From Bilifractor porci (GTDB lineage: Bacteria > Bacillota > Clostridia > Lachnospirales > Lachnospiraceae), in NCBI RefSeq assembly GCF_009696005.1, contig NZ_VUMV01000002.1, positions 1-64,000 on the forward strand: a stretch of DNA of 64,000 bases, in the 5' to 3' direction. Both the position numbers and the translations under genes were made by a program. Positions 9,275 to 17,564 of this stretch are shown one piece after another. The first letter of the stretch is position 1. Each line of letters begins with the position of its first letter. The notes beneath the pieces are model-generated. The model saw only the letters and a list, made by a program, of their open reading frames with translations, did no database searches and was not told the origin of the DNA.

Positions 9275-10852
9275 ATGAAGAACAAAAAGGGCATGAGCCT
9301 TAAAGCGCGCATTACAACAGCATTTATCCTTATTATTATCATTCCGGTTGTTTTCTGCACACTGCTCTTTTATTTTCTGACAGGTTATAAACTACAGTCG
9401 TTGAAGAAAGAGTACGGACTGGAAAATCCCACCTATGAAAGTCTTTATAACAGCTCTCTGATTACCGCAAAAAAGATGGACGAGGATATGAAAACCCTGT
9501 CAGAGCTGATCGGGGCAGACCCTGCAAAGGCGGAAGATACCGGCTTTCTGGAAGAGGAAAACACGAAATTTCAGTCAGACGGAATCTTTCTGATCATCCG
9601 GAAGGGAGATGAAATTCTCTATAACGGGCGGTTCTCTATCAAAAACTCCGTTCTTCTGAAAGAGCTTCCTCCCTATGGCTCGGAAGAAAATACGGAGAAC
9701 GGATACACCCAGATCATGGGCGATTACATGACACAGCAGTATGATTTTACTTTTGCCGACGGTACGGCAGGGAGTGTATTTCTGATCAGCGAGCTGTCCC
9801 GTGTAACCAATGAGACAAAGATTTGGATGGCAGAAATGATTTTCCTTATTATCCTGATTCTGGCTGTCACGGCCATGGGAATGAGTTTCTGGATCTATCA
9901 GGGCGTTATCACCCCGATTAACCGGCTAAAGACAGCAGCGCAGAACATCCGGGACGGCAGACTGGATTTTACGGTGGAAGGGAGCAACATACAGGAAATA
10001 AATGATCTGTGTATGGATTTCGAGGAAATGAGAATCCGCCTGAAGCAGTCTGCGGAAGAAAAGCTGAAATTTGACAGGGAGAGCAAGGAACTGGTCAGCA
10101 ATATTTCTCATGACTTGAAAACACCGGTAACCGCCATCCGGGGTTACGCGGAAGGAATTATGGATGGGGTTGCGGATACTCCGGAAAAAATCGACCGCTA
10201 TATCCGGACGATTTATAACAAGACAAACGATATGGCCAGGCTGATTGATGAGCTTACCATGTATTCCAAGATTGATACAAACCGGATTCCCTACAATTTT
10301 ACAAAGCTCCATGTTACGGAATACTTTGATGACTGTGTGGATGAGCTTCGGCTGGAGATGGAGGGCAGGGGAATCGAACTGTCCTATTTCAATTATCTGC
10401 AGGATGATGCTATTATTATTGCAGACCCGGAGCAGTTAAAACGGGTCATCAATAATATCATCAGCAACTCCATTAAATATATGAATAAGGAGAAGGGAGT
10501 CATTAACATCCGGCTCCGTGATGTAGGAGACTATATCCAGGCGGAATTTGAAGACAATGGAAAGGGGATTCCCCAGAAGGATGTCAGCCGCATTTTTGAC
10601 CGCTTTTACCGGACGGATGCTTCCCGGAATTCCAGACAGGGAGGCAGCGGCATAGGGCTCTCTATTGTAAAGAAAATACTGGAGGATCATGAGGGGAAGG
10701 TCTGGGCGACCAGTAAGGAAAATGTAGGAACGGTCATTTATTTTGTCCTGCGGAAATATCAGGAACCGCCGGCAGCGCAGCCGGATGGAGAAGAAAAGCC
10801 GCAGGAAAATTCCAGGATCAGAAATTATATCAGGGGGAGAAATAAAAAATGA
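9275..10852 (+). CDS. Sensor histidine kinase (two-component)
   Basis: A 525-aa membrane sensor kinase. The first membrane segment is at about residues 12-35 and the second at about 184-208, enclosing an extracytoplasmic domain of about 150 residues with no recognised ligand fold. A HAMP linker (about 209-262) follows, then the HisKA motif N-I-S-H-D-L-K-T-P with phospho-His279, and a HATPase domain with N, G1 (D-N-G-K-G-I) and G2 (G-G-S-G-I-G-L-S) boxes. The last ~25 residues are a hydrophilic tail. Its gene overlaps the response regulator by 4 bp (ATGA), so the two form one signalling unit. The stimulus is unknown. Confidence 0.92.
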   Translation: MKNKKGMSLKARITTAFILIIIIPVVFCTLLFYFLTGYKLQSLKKEYGLENPTYESLYNSSLITAKKMDEDMKTLSELIGADPAKAEDTGFLEEENTKFQSDGIFLIIRKGDEILYNGRFSIKNSVLLKELPPYGSEENTENGYTQIMGDYMTQQYDFTFADGTAGSVFLISELSRVTNETKIWMAEMIFLIILILAVTAMGMSFWIYQGVITPINRLKTAAQNIRDGRLDFTVEGSNIQEINDLCMDFEEMRIRLKQSAEEKLKFDRESKELVSNISHDLKTPVTAIRGYAEGIMDGVADTPEKIDRYIRTIYNKTNDMARLIDELTMYSKIDTNRIPYNFTKLHVTEYFDDCVDELRLEMEGRGIELSYFNYLQDDAIIIADPEQLKRVINNIISNSIKYMNKEKGVINIRLRDVGDYIQAEFEDNGKGIPQKDVSRIFDRFYRTDASRNSRQGGSGIGLSIVKKILEDHEGKVWATSKENVGTVIYFVLRKYQEPPAAQPDGEEKPQENSRIRNYIRGRNKK

Positions 10853-11538
10853 GCAGAATCCTAATCGTAGAAGACGAGGAATCGATCGCGGAGCTGGAAA
10901 AGGATTATCTGGAGCTTTCCGGCTTCGAGGTAGAAATCGAAACAGATGGGGAGGCGGGACAGAAGCGTGCGCTGGAGGAGGATTTTAATCTCTATATTCT
11001 GGATCTGATGCTTCCCGGAGCGGACGGGTTTGAGATCTGCAAAAAGATAAGAGAAAAGAAAGATGCCCCGATTATTATTGTCTCTGCCAAAAAGGATGAC
11101 ATAGATAAAATTCATGGTCTTGGTCTGGGTGCGGATGACTACATGACCAAACCCTTTTCTCCCAGTGAACTGGTGGCGAGAGTAAAGGCGCATCTGGCAA
11201 GATACAGCCGGCTGACAGAAAGTGTAAAGCAGGAAAACGAAATCGTAGAGATTCGTGGAATACGGATAGACAAAACAGCCCGCAGGGTCTGGGTGAACGG
11301 CGAGGAAAAGAGCTTTACCAATAAGGAGTTTGATTTACTGACTTTTCTTGCGGAACATCCGAATCACGTGTACACCAAAGAAGAACTGTTCCGTCAGATC
11401 TGGAACATGGATTCGGTGGGAGACATTGCGACAGTAACCGTCCACATAAAAAAAATCCGCGAGAAAATCGAGTACAACACAGCCAAACCCCAGTATATTG
11501 AGACCATCTGGGGAGTAGGATACCGCTTCAAAATATAA
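10849..11538 (+). CDS. OmpR-family response regulator
   Basis: A 229-aa transcription factor. The receiver domain has acidic residues E8-D9-E10, the phospho-acceptor D52 in L-D-L-M-L-P, and the conserved Lys in Y-M-T-K-P-F. The C-terminal winged-helix domain (about residues 130-229) carries the typical N-K-E-F-D-L-L and T-V-T-V-H-I-K-K-I-R-E-K segments. It overlaps the upstream kinase by 4 bp and is presumably its partner. Target genes cannot be read from the window. A copy of the dispersed repeat starts three bases after its stop codon. Confidence 0.93.
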   Translation: MSRILIVEDEESIAELEKDYLELSGFEVEIETDGEAGQKRALEEDFNLYILDLMLPGADGFEICKKIREKKDAPIIIVSAKKDDIDKIHGLGLGADDYMTKPFSPSELVARVKAHLARYSRLTESVKQENEIVEIRGIRIDKTARRVWVNGEEKSFTNKEFDLLTFLAEHPNHVYTKEELFRQIWNMDSVGDIATVTVHIKKIREKIEYNTAKPQYIETIWGVGYRFKI

Positions 11539-11540
11539 AT

Positions 11541-11650
11541 GTATAAGTCCAGTCGCAAAGCACGGCGGGACGCATGCTTGCATGCAGGACCGGACGTGCT
11601 TTAGCGACGACAACAGGTATGAGCATAGAGCCGTGAGGAGCACGGCGGGA
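11541..11650 (+). repeat. Dispersed palindromic element, copy 2
   Basis: Starts GTATAAGTCCAGTCGC, has one GCATGCTTGCATGC core, then GGACCGGACGTGCTTTAGCG and CAACAGGTATGAGC like copy 1. A 12-bp word AGCACGGCGGGA occurs at both ends (11559-11570 and 11639-11650). It fills the whole gap between the response regulator and the YbaK gene. The right terminal inverted repeat of copy 3 is missing. Confidence 0.88.
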
Positions 11651-11662
11651 ATGGGAGAAAAA

Positions 11663-12133
11663 ATGTCTTTTGAAAAAGCAGTAAGTTATTTGAAACAGAA
11701 GGGTTATGAATCAAGGATCCTTGTTCCGGAGGATTCAACGGCAACGGTAGATCTGGCTGCCCGTGCAATCGGCACAGATCCTGGCGCGATAGCAAAAACC
11801 ATGTCCCTTCTTGTGGATGGAAAACCGCTTCTGATTCTGACAGAAGGAACTGCCAGGATTGATAATCATAAATTCAAGGAAACATTTCATACCAAGGCGA
11901 AAATGATTCCGGCAGACCAGGTTGAAGAACTTGTCGGACATGCGCCGGGAGGAATCTGTCCGTTTGGCATACATGAAGGTATTCCGGTGTGCCTGGATAA
12001 GAGCATCCGGAAACATGATACCGTATATCCGGCCGCAGGAGATGATCACAGCTGTGTCAGGCTTACATTGGAAGAACTGGAGGATGTGATCGGGAATTTC
12101 CAGTGGGTGGATGTCTGCAAGGAAACAGCATAA
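11663..12133 (+). CDS. YbaK/EbsC-family aminoacyl-tRNA deacylase
   Basis: A 156-aa single-domain protein of the YbaK/ProX editing family, which hydrolyses mischarged tRNA (Cys-tRNA-Pro in YbaK) in trans. Family features are the N-terminal S-Y-L-x-x-K-G, the conserved catalytic-type Lys in A-I-A-K-T-M, and G-G-I-C-P-F-G followed by the late G-D-D-H-S-C-V-R. Start 11663 is preferred because GGGAG lies in front of it; an in-frame ATG at 11651 overlaps that ribosome site. The exact tRNA substrate is not deducible. The 5' gap is occupied by a repeat element, so a promoter is not evident. Confidence 0.88.
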   Translation: MSFEKAVSYLKQKGYESRILVPEDSTATVDLAARAIGTDPGAIAKTMSLLVDGKPLLILTEGTARIDNHKFKETFHTKAKMIPADQVEELVGHAPGGICPFGIHEGIPVCLDKSIRKHDTVYPAAGDDHSCVRLTLEELEDVIGNFQWVDVCKETA

Positions 12134-12352
12134 TTATATCTTAGGACATATGAAGAAAAAACCGGCGGCGGGCTTTCTGCATAAAATAACTGCCTGTCGG
12201 AAATAGCTCACGGGAAATCTGAGCATTACGAAAACCGTATATTCATCTGCAGGGGTTCCTGTGGTATGATTCTCTGTAAAAGGCTGACAGGCGCAGAAGT
12301 CTTTGTATATGGCTGCATGCAGACTGTCAGCCGATACAGGAGGATGGATTTT

Positions 12353-12727
12353 ATGGCAGAATGCATCATCATCGGGGCGGGCGGAGCGCTGGGAGCCATA
12401 TGCAGATACCTGATCGGACTGGCACCGTTAAATCCGGAAAGCGGGTTTCCGCTGAAGACGTTTCTGATTAATGTAATCGGTTCCTTTGTCATTGGGATTG
12501 TTGCCGCACTGGCAGTGAAATATCATCTGAACCCCAGGCTGATTTTGTTTCTGAAGGTTGGCATCTGCGGGGGATTTACTACGTTTTCTTCTTTTGCGCT
12601 GGAGACAGCGCAGCTGACAGAAAAGGGACATGCAGGAATAGCCTTCCTGTATGTGGTTCTTAGTATTGCGGCCGGAGTAACAGCAGTCATTCTGGCGAAT
12701 AAAATGATTGTACAGGGAAGGATGTGA
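12353..12727 (+). CDS. crcB: Fluoride ion channel CrcB/FluC
   Basis: A 124-aa four-helix membrane protein that exports fluoride as a dual-topology dimer. The signature G-A-x-C-R-Y near the N-terminus, T-F-L-I-N-V-I-G-S-F in helix 2 and G-I-C-G-G-F-T-T-F-S-S-F in helix 3 are all present, including the Phe residues of the pore. Start 12353 is chosen because AGGAGG (12338-12343) is 9 bases upstream; the nearer ATG at 12344 directly abuts that site. The next small gene overlaps the stop (GTGA). I looked for a fluoride riboswitch in 12134-12340 and could not see one. Confidence 0.93.
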   Translation: MAECIIIGAGGALGAICRYLIGLAPLNPESGFPLKTFLINVIGSFVIGIVAALAVKYHLNPRLILFLKVGICGGFTTFSSFALETAQLTEKGHAGIAFLYVVLSIAAGVTAVILANKMIVQGRM

Positions 12728-12951
12728 GAGCCGTGATTCTGCTTGGAATATTATTCCTTTTTATCTTTTTCGGCCTGATCGGGATTGCCGTCAGGCTGGC
12801 ATGGGGATTTTTGAAATTCATTACAGGCGTTGGATTGTTCTGTGCCTGTCCTCTGCTGTTTCTGATGCTTTTGATAACCGGAACACTGAATTTTGGAGTT
12901 GTTCTTATTATTTTACTGGTTTTATGCGGGATAGGGTTTCGCAGAGGCTGA
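12724..12951 (+). CDS. Small hydrophobic membrane protein, unknown function
   Basis: A 75-aa protein made almost entirely of hydrophobic segments, about residues 2-22, 28-52 and 55-71, with a basic C-terminus (F-R-R-G). The GTG start overlaps the crcB stop by 4 bp, which implies translational coupling to the fluoride channel. No family is recognised. It could be an accessory of CrcB or simply a co-transcribed membrane peptide. Confidence 0.6.
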   Translation: MRAVILLGILFLFIFFGLIGIAVRLAWGFLKFITGVGLFCACPLLFLMLLITGTLNFGVVLIILLVLCGIGFRRG

Positions 12952-13009
12952 AAATACGAATTTTTGAGCAGGCGTTGCGGGGGTAGGGATTGACAGGGGC
13001 AGCAGGCTG

Positions 13010-13654
13010 ATGACAAAAGATTTTATTCTGATAATGGATCTGATTGGAACCGTTGCTTTTGCAATTTCCGGTTCCATGACAGCGGTCGAACAGGGAATGG
13101 ATCTGTTCGGCATATTGATTCTTGCGCTGACAACCGCAACGGGAGGCGGGTTTATCCGGGATCTGACGATTGGCAGCCTGCCTCCGGTTGTATTCAGAAA
13201 TCCCGTCTATATGATTCTTTCCTTCCTGACAGCAGGGATCGTCTTCCTTGTTCTGAAATTTCAAAGCCTGAGGCCTCATTCAGAACGCGTCAGACTTGTT
13301 TATGAAAAAACGTTATTGGTAACAGACTCCCTGGGGCTGGCAGCTTTTACAGTTGATGGCGTCTGCGCAGGACTGGTGCAGACGGATACCAACCTTTTTC
13401 TTGCGGTGTTTTTAGGTGTAATTACCGGTGTTGGGGGAGGAATCCTGAGGGATCTTTTTGCGGGGAAGAAACCCTACGTGTTTGTAAAGCATGTTTATGC
13501 CCTTGCGTCTCTGGGAGGCGCAGTCGCAGCCTATGTTCTCCCCCGGTATATGGATTCCGGCATTTCTATTATGATCAGCTTTGGAATCATTATTCTGATC
13601 CGGTATCTGGCCGCCCATTTCCGCTGGGATCTTCCCCGGATTTCCTCCGGATGA
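13010..13654 (+). CDS. TRIC-like/UPF0126 membrane protein (YicG/YadS family)
   Basis: A 214-aa integral membrane protein with two repeats of three helices, the arrangement of prokaryotic TRIC channels and the YadS/YicG glycine-transport-linked family. The repeat signature T-A-T-G-G-G-F-I-R-D-L (about residues 42-52) recurs as T-G-V-G-G-G-I-L-R-D-L (about 140-150). Conserved F-A-I-S-G and F-T-V-D-G elements head each half. It lies 58 bp after the small membrane gene and may be part of the crcB unit. Whether it moves cations, glycine or something else is not settled by sequence. Confidence 0.85.
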   Translation: MTKDFILIMDLIGTVAFAISGSMTAVEQGMDLFGILILALTTATGGGFIRDLTIGSLPPVVFRNPVYMILSFLTAGIVFLVLKFQSLRPHSERVRLVYEKTLLVTDSLGLAAFTVDGVCAGLVQTDTNLFLAVFLGVITGVGGGILRDLFAGKKPYVFVKHVYALASLGGAVAAYVLPRYMDSGISIMISFGIIILIRYLAAHFRWDLPRISSG

Positions 13655-13689
13655 TCCGTTTCCGGTGAGTGTTCCTGATCTTTTATGTC

Positions 13690-13719
13690 TGGACTTCCCG
13701 GGCATTGTTCTGCTAGAAT
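13690..13719 (+). promoter_or_regulatory. Promoter of thrH
   Basis: TGGACT and an extended -10 box TGC-TAGAAT are 18 bp apart, 46 bp before the thrH ATG. Confidence 0.5.
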
Positions 13720-13764
13720 AAAAAAGCGTGGCTGCTGTATTTGAAAGACAAGGAGGATGCTGCT

Positions 13765-14367
13765 ATGGATATTGTGTGTCTTGACCTGGAGGGCGTTCTG
13801 GTTCCGGAAATCTGGATCGCGTTTTCAAAGGCCAGCGGTATACCGGAGCTTAAAAGAACAACACGGGATGAGCCGGACTATAATAAACTGATGAACTGGA
13901 GACTGGGAATTCTGAAGGAACACGGACTGGGACTGAAGGAAATTCAGGATACGATTGCAACGATTGATCCGATGCCCGGCGCCAGAGAGTTTCTCGACAG
14001 ACTCCGCTCGGAGACCCAGGTGATTATTATCAGCGATACCTTTACACAGTTTGCGAAGCCGCTGATGGAAAAGCTGGGATGGCCGACGATTTTCTGCAAT
14101 ACACTGGAAGTTGCCCCGAATGGGGAAATCACCGGATTCCGGATGCGGATTCCGGATTCCAAGCTCAGTACGGTCAAAGCACTGCAGAGTATCGGTTTTG
14201 AGACAATCGCCAGTGGTGACAGCTATAATGATCTCGGAATGATTCGGGCGAGCAAAGCAGGCTTTCTGTTCAAAAGTACGGATCAGATCAAAAAGGATAA
14301 TGCGGATCTGGAAGCGTTTGAGACGTACGATGAGCTGCTTGCCGCCATTGAAAAGCATCTCGGATAA
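13765..14367 (+). CDS. thrH: ThrH-type phosphoserine phosphatase/homoserine phosphotransferase
   Basis: A 200-aa HAD-superfamily enzyme. The opening C-L-D-L-E-G-V-L-V-P-E-I-W, with Glu instead of the second Asp of the usual DxDx(T/V), is the hallmark of ThrH. The I-I-S-D-T-F motif II and S-G-D-S-Y-N-D motif III follow. Characterised ThrH dephosphorylates phosphoserine and can pass the phosphate to homoserine, so it can supply phosphohomoserine for threonine synthesis; homoserine dehydrogenase is encoded at 31047. The ATG at 13765 is chosen over an upstream TTG because AGGAGG precedes it. It is bounded by its own promoter and a terminator-like hairpin. Confidence 0.88.
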   Translation: MDIVCLDLEGVLVPEIWIAFSKASGIPELKRTTRDEPDYNKLMNWRLGILKEHGLGLKEIQDTIATIDPMPGAREFLDRLRSETQVIIISDTFTQFAKPLMEKLGWPTIFCNTLEVAPNGEITGFRMRIPDSKLSTVKALQSIGFETIASGDSYNDLGMIRASKAGFLFKSTDQIKKDNADLEAFETYDELLAAIEKHLG

Positions 14368-14380
14368 AACAGGAATACAG

Positions 14381-14425
14381 GGGCTGCTGTCACTGCCGGG
14401 ATATCCGGCAAACAGCAGCCCTTTC
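14381..14425 (+). terminator. Hairpin terminator after thrH
   Basis: GGGCTGCTGT (14381-14390) pairs with ACAGCAGCCC (14412-14421), extended inside by TGCCGG/CCGGCA. The T-run is poor (CTTTCC). Confidence 0.65.
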
Positions 14426-14449
14426 CGCATGCAGAGGCAAAAACGGCAG

Positions 14450-15043
14450 ATGAAGAAGATTTTTTATATTATGGGGAAAAGCGCTACCGGAAAGGATCAT
14501 ATTTACCGGGCGCTGGCGGAGGATCCGGAGCTGGATCTGAGCCGTCTGGTTCTTTATACGACAAGACCCCGCAGGGAAAAAGAAGAAAACGGCCGGGAAT
14601 ATTTTTTCACTGATCAGGAACGTCTGCAGCAGCTTCGGACGGAGGGGAAGGTGATCGAGGAACGCGTATACCACACGGTGTCCGGAGACTGGTACTACTT
14701 TACCGCGGATGAGGGGCAGATTGATCTGAAACAAAGAAACTATCTGGGTATCGGAACGCTGGAATCCTATGAACGGATGAGGGAATATTTCGGCGGAGGG
14801 CAGTTGGTTCCCATCTACATAGAGACGGAGGACGGGCTGCGTCTGGAGAGAGCCCTGAAAAGGGAAAAAAAGCAGAAAAATCCGAATTATGAAGAACTGT
14901 GCCGGCGATATCTGGCGGACTGCGCGGATTTTTCCCCGGAAAGAATTACAGAGGCGGGAATTGAGAGAAGATTCAGCAATAATGGCACACTGGAAGCGTG
15001 TGTGGAAAACGTAAAGCATTATGTCAGATGCTTTTTATCGTGA
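14450..15043 (+). CDS. Guanylate kinase-like protein
   Basis: A 197-aa nucleotide kinase-like protein. The P-loop G-K-S-A-T-G-K-D (residues 9-16) deviates from the usual G-P-S-G-A-G-K-S-T of guanylate kinase. The GMP-binding region Y-T-T-R-P-R-R-x-x-E-x-x-G-R-E-Y-F-F is clearly GMK-like. The lid and C-terminal half are poorly conserved. It may phosphorylate GMP or dGMP or be a specialised paralogue; a canonical gmk probably lies elsewhere. In Bacillus the equivalent position before holB is taken by thymidylate kinase. The start at 14450 has GAGGC about 12 bases upstream, so the site is only moderate. Confidence 0.75.
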   Translation: MKKIFYIMGKSATGKDHIYRALAEDPELDLSRLVLYTTRPRREKEENGREYFFTDQERLQQLRTEGKVIEERVYHTVSGDWYYFTADEGQIDLKQRNYLGIGTLESYERMREYFGGGQLVPIYIETEDGLRLERALKREKKQKNPNYEELCRRYLADCADFSPERITEAGIERRFSNNGTLEACVENVKHYVRCFLS

Positions 15044-15051
15044 TGCGGGTA

Positions 15052-15060
15052 TGCTATACT
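15052..15060 (+). promoter_or_regulatory. Extended -10 promoter for the holB operon
   Basis: ATGCTATACT (extended -10) lies about 100 bp before holB, with a weak TTTATC -35 about 17 bp upstream at 15034-15039. Confidence 0.5.
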
Positions 15061-15158
15061 GTAGGCGTCTTAAAAGGAGCGGCCGGAAATTCCGTCTGGA
15101 AAATCCGGCATGGCGCGGAGACGTTTTTATCCTGCATACAGGGACAAGGGGGTAAGGC

Positions 15159-16166
15159 ATGAGAGAACCGGATGAAAGAAAAGGGTTTGCCGGAATTGTC
15201 GGGCACAGGGATGTGGTCGAACATCTCCAGAATGCAATCAGGACGGGAAAAGTTTCTCACGCCTATATCATCGGCGGGGAAAAAGGATCCGGGAAAAGGC
15301 TGATCGCGGCGATTTTCGCCATGACCCTGCAGTGTCAGGAGCACGGAACGGAACCCTGCCAGGTATGTACCTCCTGCCGGAAAATGCTGTCCGGGAATCA
15401 CCCGGATGTTATCTATGTGACGCATGAAAAGCCGAACACGGTCAGCATTGACGATATCCGGGAACAGCTGGTAGATGACATTTCCATCAAGCCGTATGAG
15501 AGCCGGTATAAGATTTACATTGTGGATGACGCCTCCATGATGTCTCCGCAGGCGCAGAATGCCCTGCTGAAAACCATAGAGGAACCGCCCGCATACGCGG
15601 TTATCCTGCTTCTTGCGGAAAATCCGGACATCCTGCTTCCGACCATTACATCCCGGTGTGTCACGCTTCGCCTGAAGCCGGTCAGTGATGAGGAAATGAA
15701 GGACTACCTGATGCATCAGATGCATGTGCCGGATTATCAGGCGGAGATCGAGGCATCGTTTGCGCAGGGGAATATCGGAAAGGCCAAAAAGGCCGCGGAA
15801 TCCCGCGATTTTATGGAGAGCGTGGAATACTGCGTCCGGATTATGAAAAAAGCGAAGCAGATGGAAATCTACGAACTTGTGGATGCCGTAAAGCAGCTCT
15901 CTTCGGATAAGAAGAGTATCTATGACAAGCTGGATCTGTTTGAAATGTGGTTTCGGGACGTACTTCTGTTTAAGGCGACAAAGGAAGTGGACGGACTGAT
16001 TTTCAAAGAGGAAATCAATGCGATTTCCGAACGCGCGGCTACCAGCTCCTACGAGGGAATTCAGAAAATTATAGAGGCAATCCATGTGGCAGCGGACCGG
16101 CTTCGCGCGAATGTAAATTTTGACCTCACCATGGAGCTGATGTTCCTTACCATCAAGGAAAACTGA
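15159..16166 (+). CDS. holB: DNA polymerase III subunit delta'
   Basis: A 335-aa clamp-loader subunit acting at the replisome. The AAA+ module has a P-loop G-G-E-K-G-S-G-K-R (residues 39-47), a four-Cys zinc element (C-x8-C-x2-C-x2-C, about 59-75), a V-D-D-A walker-B-like segment in place of DExx as usual for delta', and sensor motif I-T-S-R-C. N-A-L-L-K-T-I-E-E-P-P is highly conserved. AAGGGGG precedes the ATG. It heads the holB-ricT-trmN6-rsmI cluster that is conserved across Firmicutes. Confidence 0.93.
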   Translation: MREPDERKGFAGIVGHRDVVEHLQNAIRTGKVSHAYIIGGEKGSGKRLIAAIFAMTLQCQEHGTEPCQVCTSCRKMLSGNHPDVIYVTHEKPNTVSIDDIREQLVDDISIKPYESRYKIYIVDDASMMSPQAQNALLKTIEEPPAYAVILLLAENPDILLPTITSRCVTLRLKPVSDEEMKDYLMHQMHVPDYQAEIEASFAQGNIGKAKKAAESRDFMESVEYCVRIMKKAKQMEIYELVDAVKQLSSDKKSIYDKLDLFEMWFRDVLLFKATKEVDGLIFKEEINAISERAATSSYEGIQKIIEAIHVAADRLRANVNFDLTMELMFLTIKEN

Positions 16167-16262
16167 AAGAATACTTTTGGCGATTTCATCATAGCATTAT
16201 AAAAGAAGGAAGAAAGCACCGGGACAGGACCGGACCGGTGACAGAGGAAGATAAAAAGATAT

Positions 16263-17564
16263 ATGGTAACAATCGTTGGTGTACGTTTCCGCAGCGGCGG
16301 AAAGGTTTATTATTTTGACCCGAAGGATTATCATCCGCACATGGGCGACCGTGTGATTGTAGAGACTGCCCGTGGTCTGGAATGCGGCCGTGTGGTTCTG
16401 GGCTCGCACCAGATTCCGGAGAAGCAGGTGGTGCAGCCGCTCAGGGAAATTATCCGCATGGCTACGGAAAAGGATATTGCCAGGGAAGAATCCAACCGGG
16501 TGAAGGAGAAGGAAGCCTACAAAATCTGCCAGGAAAAAATACGGGAGCTGCATCTGGATATGAAGCTGATCCAGGCAGAGTATTCCTTCGATAACAAAAA
16601 AGTCCTGTTTTATTTTACGGCGGATGGACGGGTGGATTTCCGGGAGCTTGTCCGGGAACTGGCGGCTATATTCAAGACCAGAATCGAACTCCGTCAGATC
16701 GGTGTCCGGGATGAGACAAAGCTGCTGGGAGGGATAGGAATCTGCGGCCGCCCGCTGTGCTGCCATACCTATCTTTCCAATTTTGCCCCGGTATCTATCA
16801 AAATGGCAAAGGAGCAGAACCTGTCCCTGAATCCGGCGAAGATATCCGGCGTCTGCGGACGGCTTATGTGCTGCCTGAAAAATGAGCAGGAAACCTATGA
16901 ATATCTGAATAAAAACCTTCCGGGACTCGGCGATGTCGTGCAGGTTCAGGATGGTCCGCAGGGGATTGTCCAGAGTGTCAACGTCCTGAAGCAGACCGTC
17001 CGCGTTCTGATTGAAGAGGGCGACGATAAGGAAATGCAGGAGCATCCGGTAGAAGAGCTGACACTTGTCATGAAGCACCGGAAGGGGACTGCCTGGAGGG
17101 CATCGGCGGAAAAAGAAGAAACCCGGCCGGCGCAGGAGGAAGGCCGTTCCGGCAGGGGAGAGGACACCCGCAAAAAGAACGGTCAGGAAGAGCATCTGGA
17201 AAACAGGAAAGAAGAGAAGCCGGGAAGAGACAGAAACCGCGGACGCTCCAGAGGGAAGGAGCGCGACAGGGAGCAGAAGGGTGATCCGGAGCAGAATCGG
17301 ACAGAGCGTCCCGACCGTCCGGGACGGTCATCCGGACGATCCAGGGCTTCCGGACAGAGCAGGAATCCAGAGGCGGAAGTTTCCGGAAACGGCGGGTACG
17401 CACCATATGCCGCCGCAGAAGGGCAGGAGCAGCGGGAACGCCGCAGAAGCCGTACAAGAAACCGGAGCCGGAACAGAAACCGTGATAAGGGAACAGAAGG
17501 GGCCGGAACGGCTTCTGCCAGACGTACAGAGGAAAAGCGGACAGGTAAAGGCGATGGGGAATAA
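16263..17564 (+). CDS. ricT: PSP1-domain protein RicT (YaaT) with long basic C-terminal tail
   Basis: The N-terminal ~275 residues are the PSP1/RicT fold. Six cysteines sit in two C-G-R-x-x-C-C motifs (C161, C166, C167 and C198, C203, C204), the positions that hold a [4Fe-4S] cluster in the Bacillus RicAFT (Y-) complex, which steers RNase Y mRNA processing and sporulation or competence phosphorelay. The remaining ~155 residues are an Arg/Gly/Glu-rich low-complexity tail (R-D-R-N-R-G-R-S-R-G, R-S-R-T-R-N-R-S-R-N), absent from ordinary RicT of about 275 aa. Such tails usually bind RNA; this is inference. It overlaps trmN6 by 11 bp. Confidence 0.92.
   Translation: MVTIVGVRFRSGGKVYYFDPKDYHPHMGDRVIVETARGLECGRVVLGSHQIPEKQVVQPLREIIRMATEKDIAREESNRVKEKEAYKICQEKIRELHLDMKLIQAEYSFDNKKVLFYFTADGRVDFRELVRELAAIFKTRIELRQIGVRDETKLLGGIGICGRPLCCHTYLSNFAPVSIKMAKEQNLSLNPAKISGVCGRLMCCLKNEQETYEYLNKNLPGLGDVVQVQDGPQGIVQSVNVLKQTVRVLIEEGDDKEMQEHPVEELTLVMKHRKGTAWRASAEKEETRPAQEEGRSGRGEDTRKKNGQEEHLENRKEEKPGRDRNRGRSRGKERDREQKGDPEQNRTERPDRPGRSSGRSRASGQSRNPEAEVSGNGGYAPYAAAEGQEQRERRRSRTRNRSRNRNRDKGTEGAGTASARRTEEKRTGKGDGE

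Noticed and set aside
12134-12352. Possible fluoride riboswitch before crcB
   Set aside because: The conserved GGNGAUGG and UGAUGACUCCUAC elements are not present; only a GGCTGACAG/CTGTCAGCC hairpin is seen.
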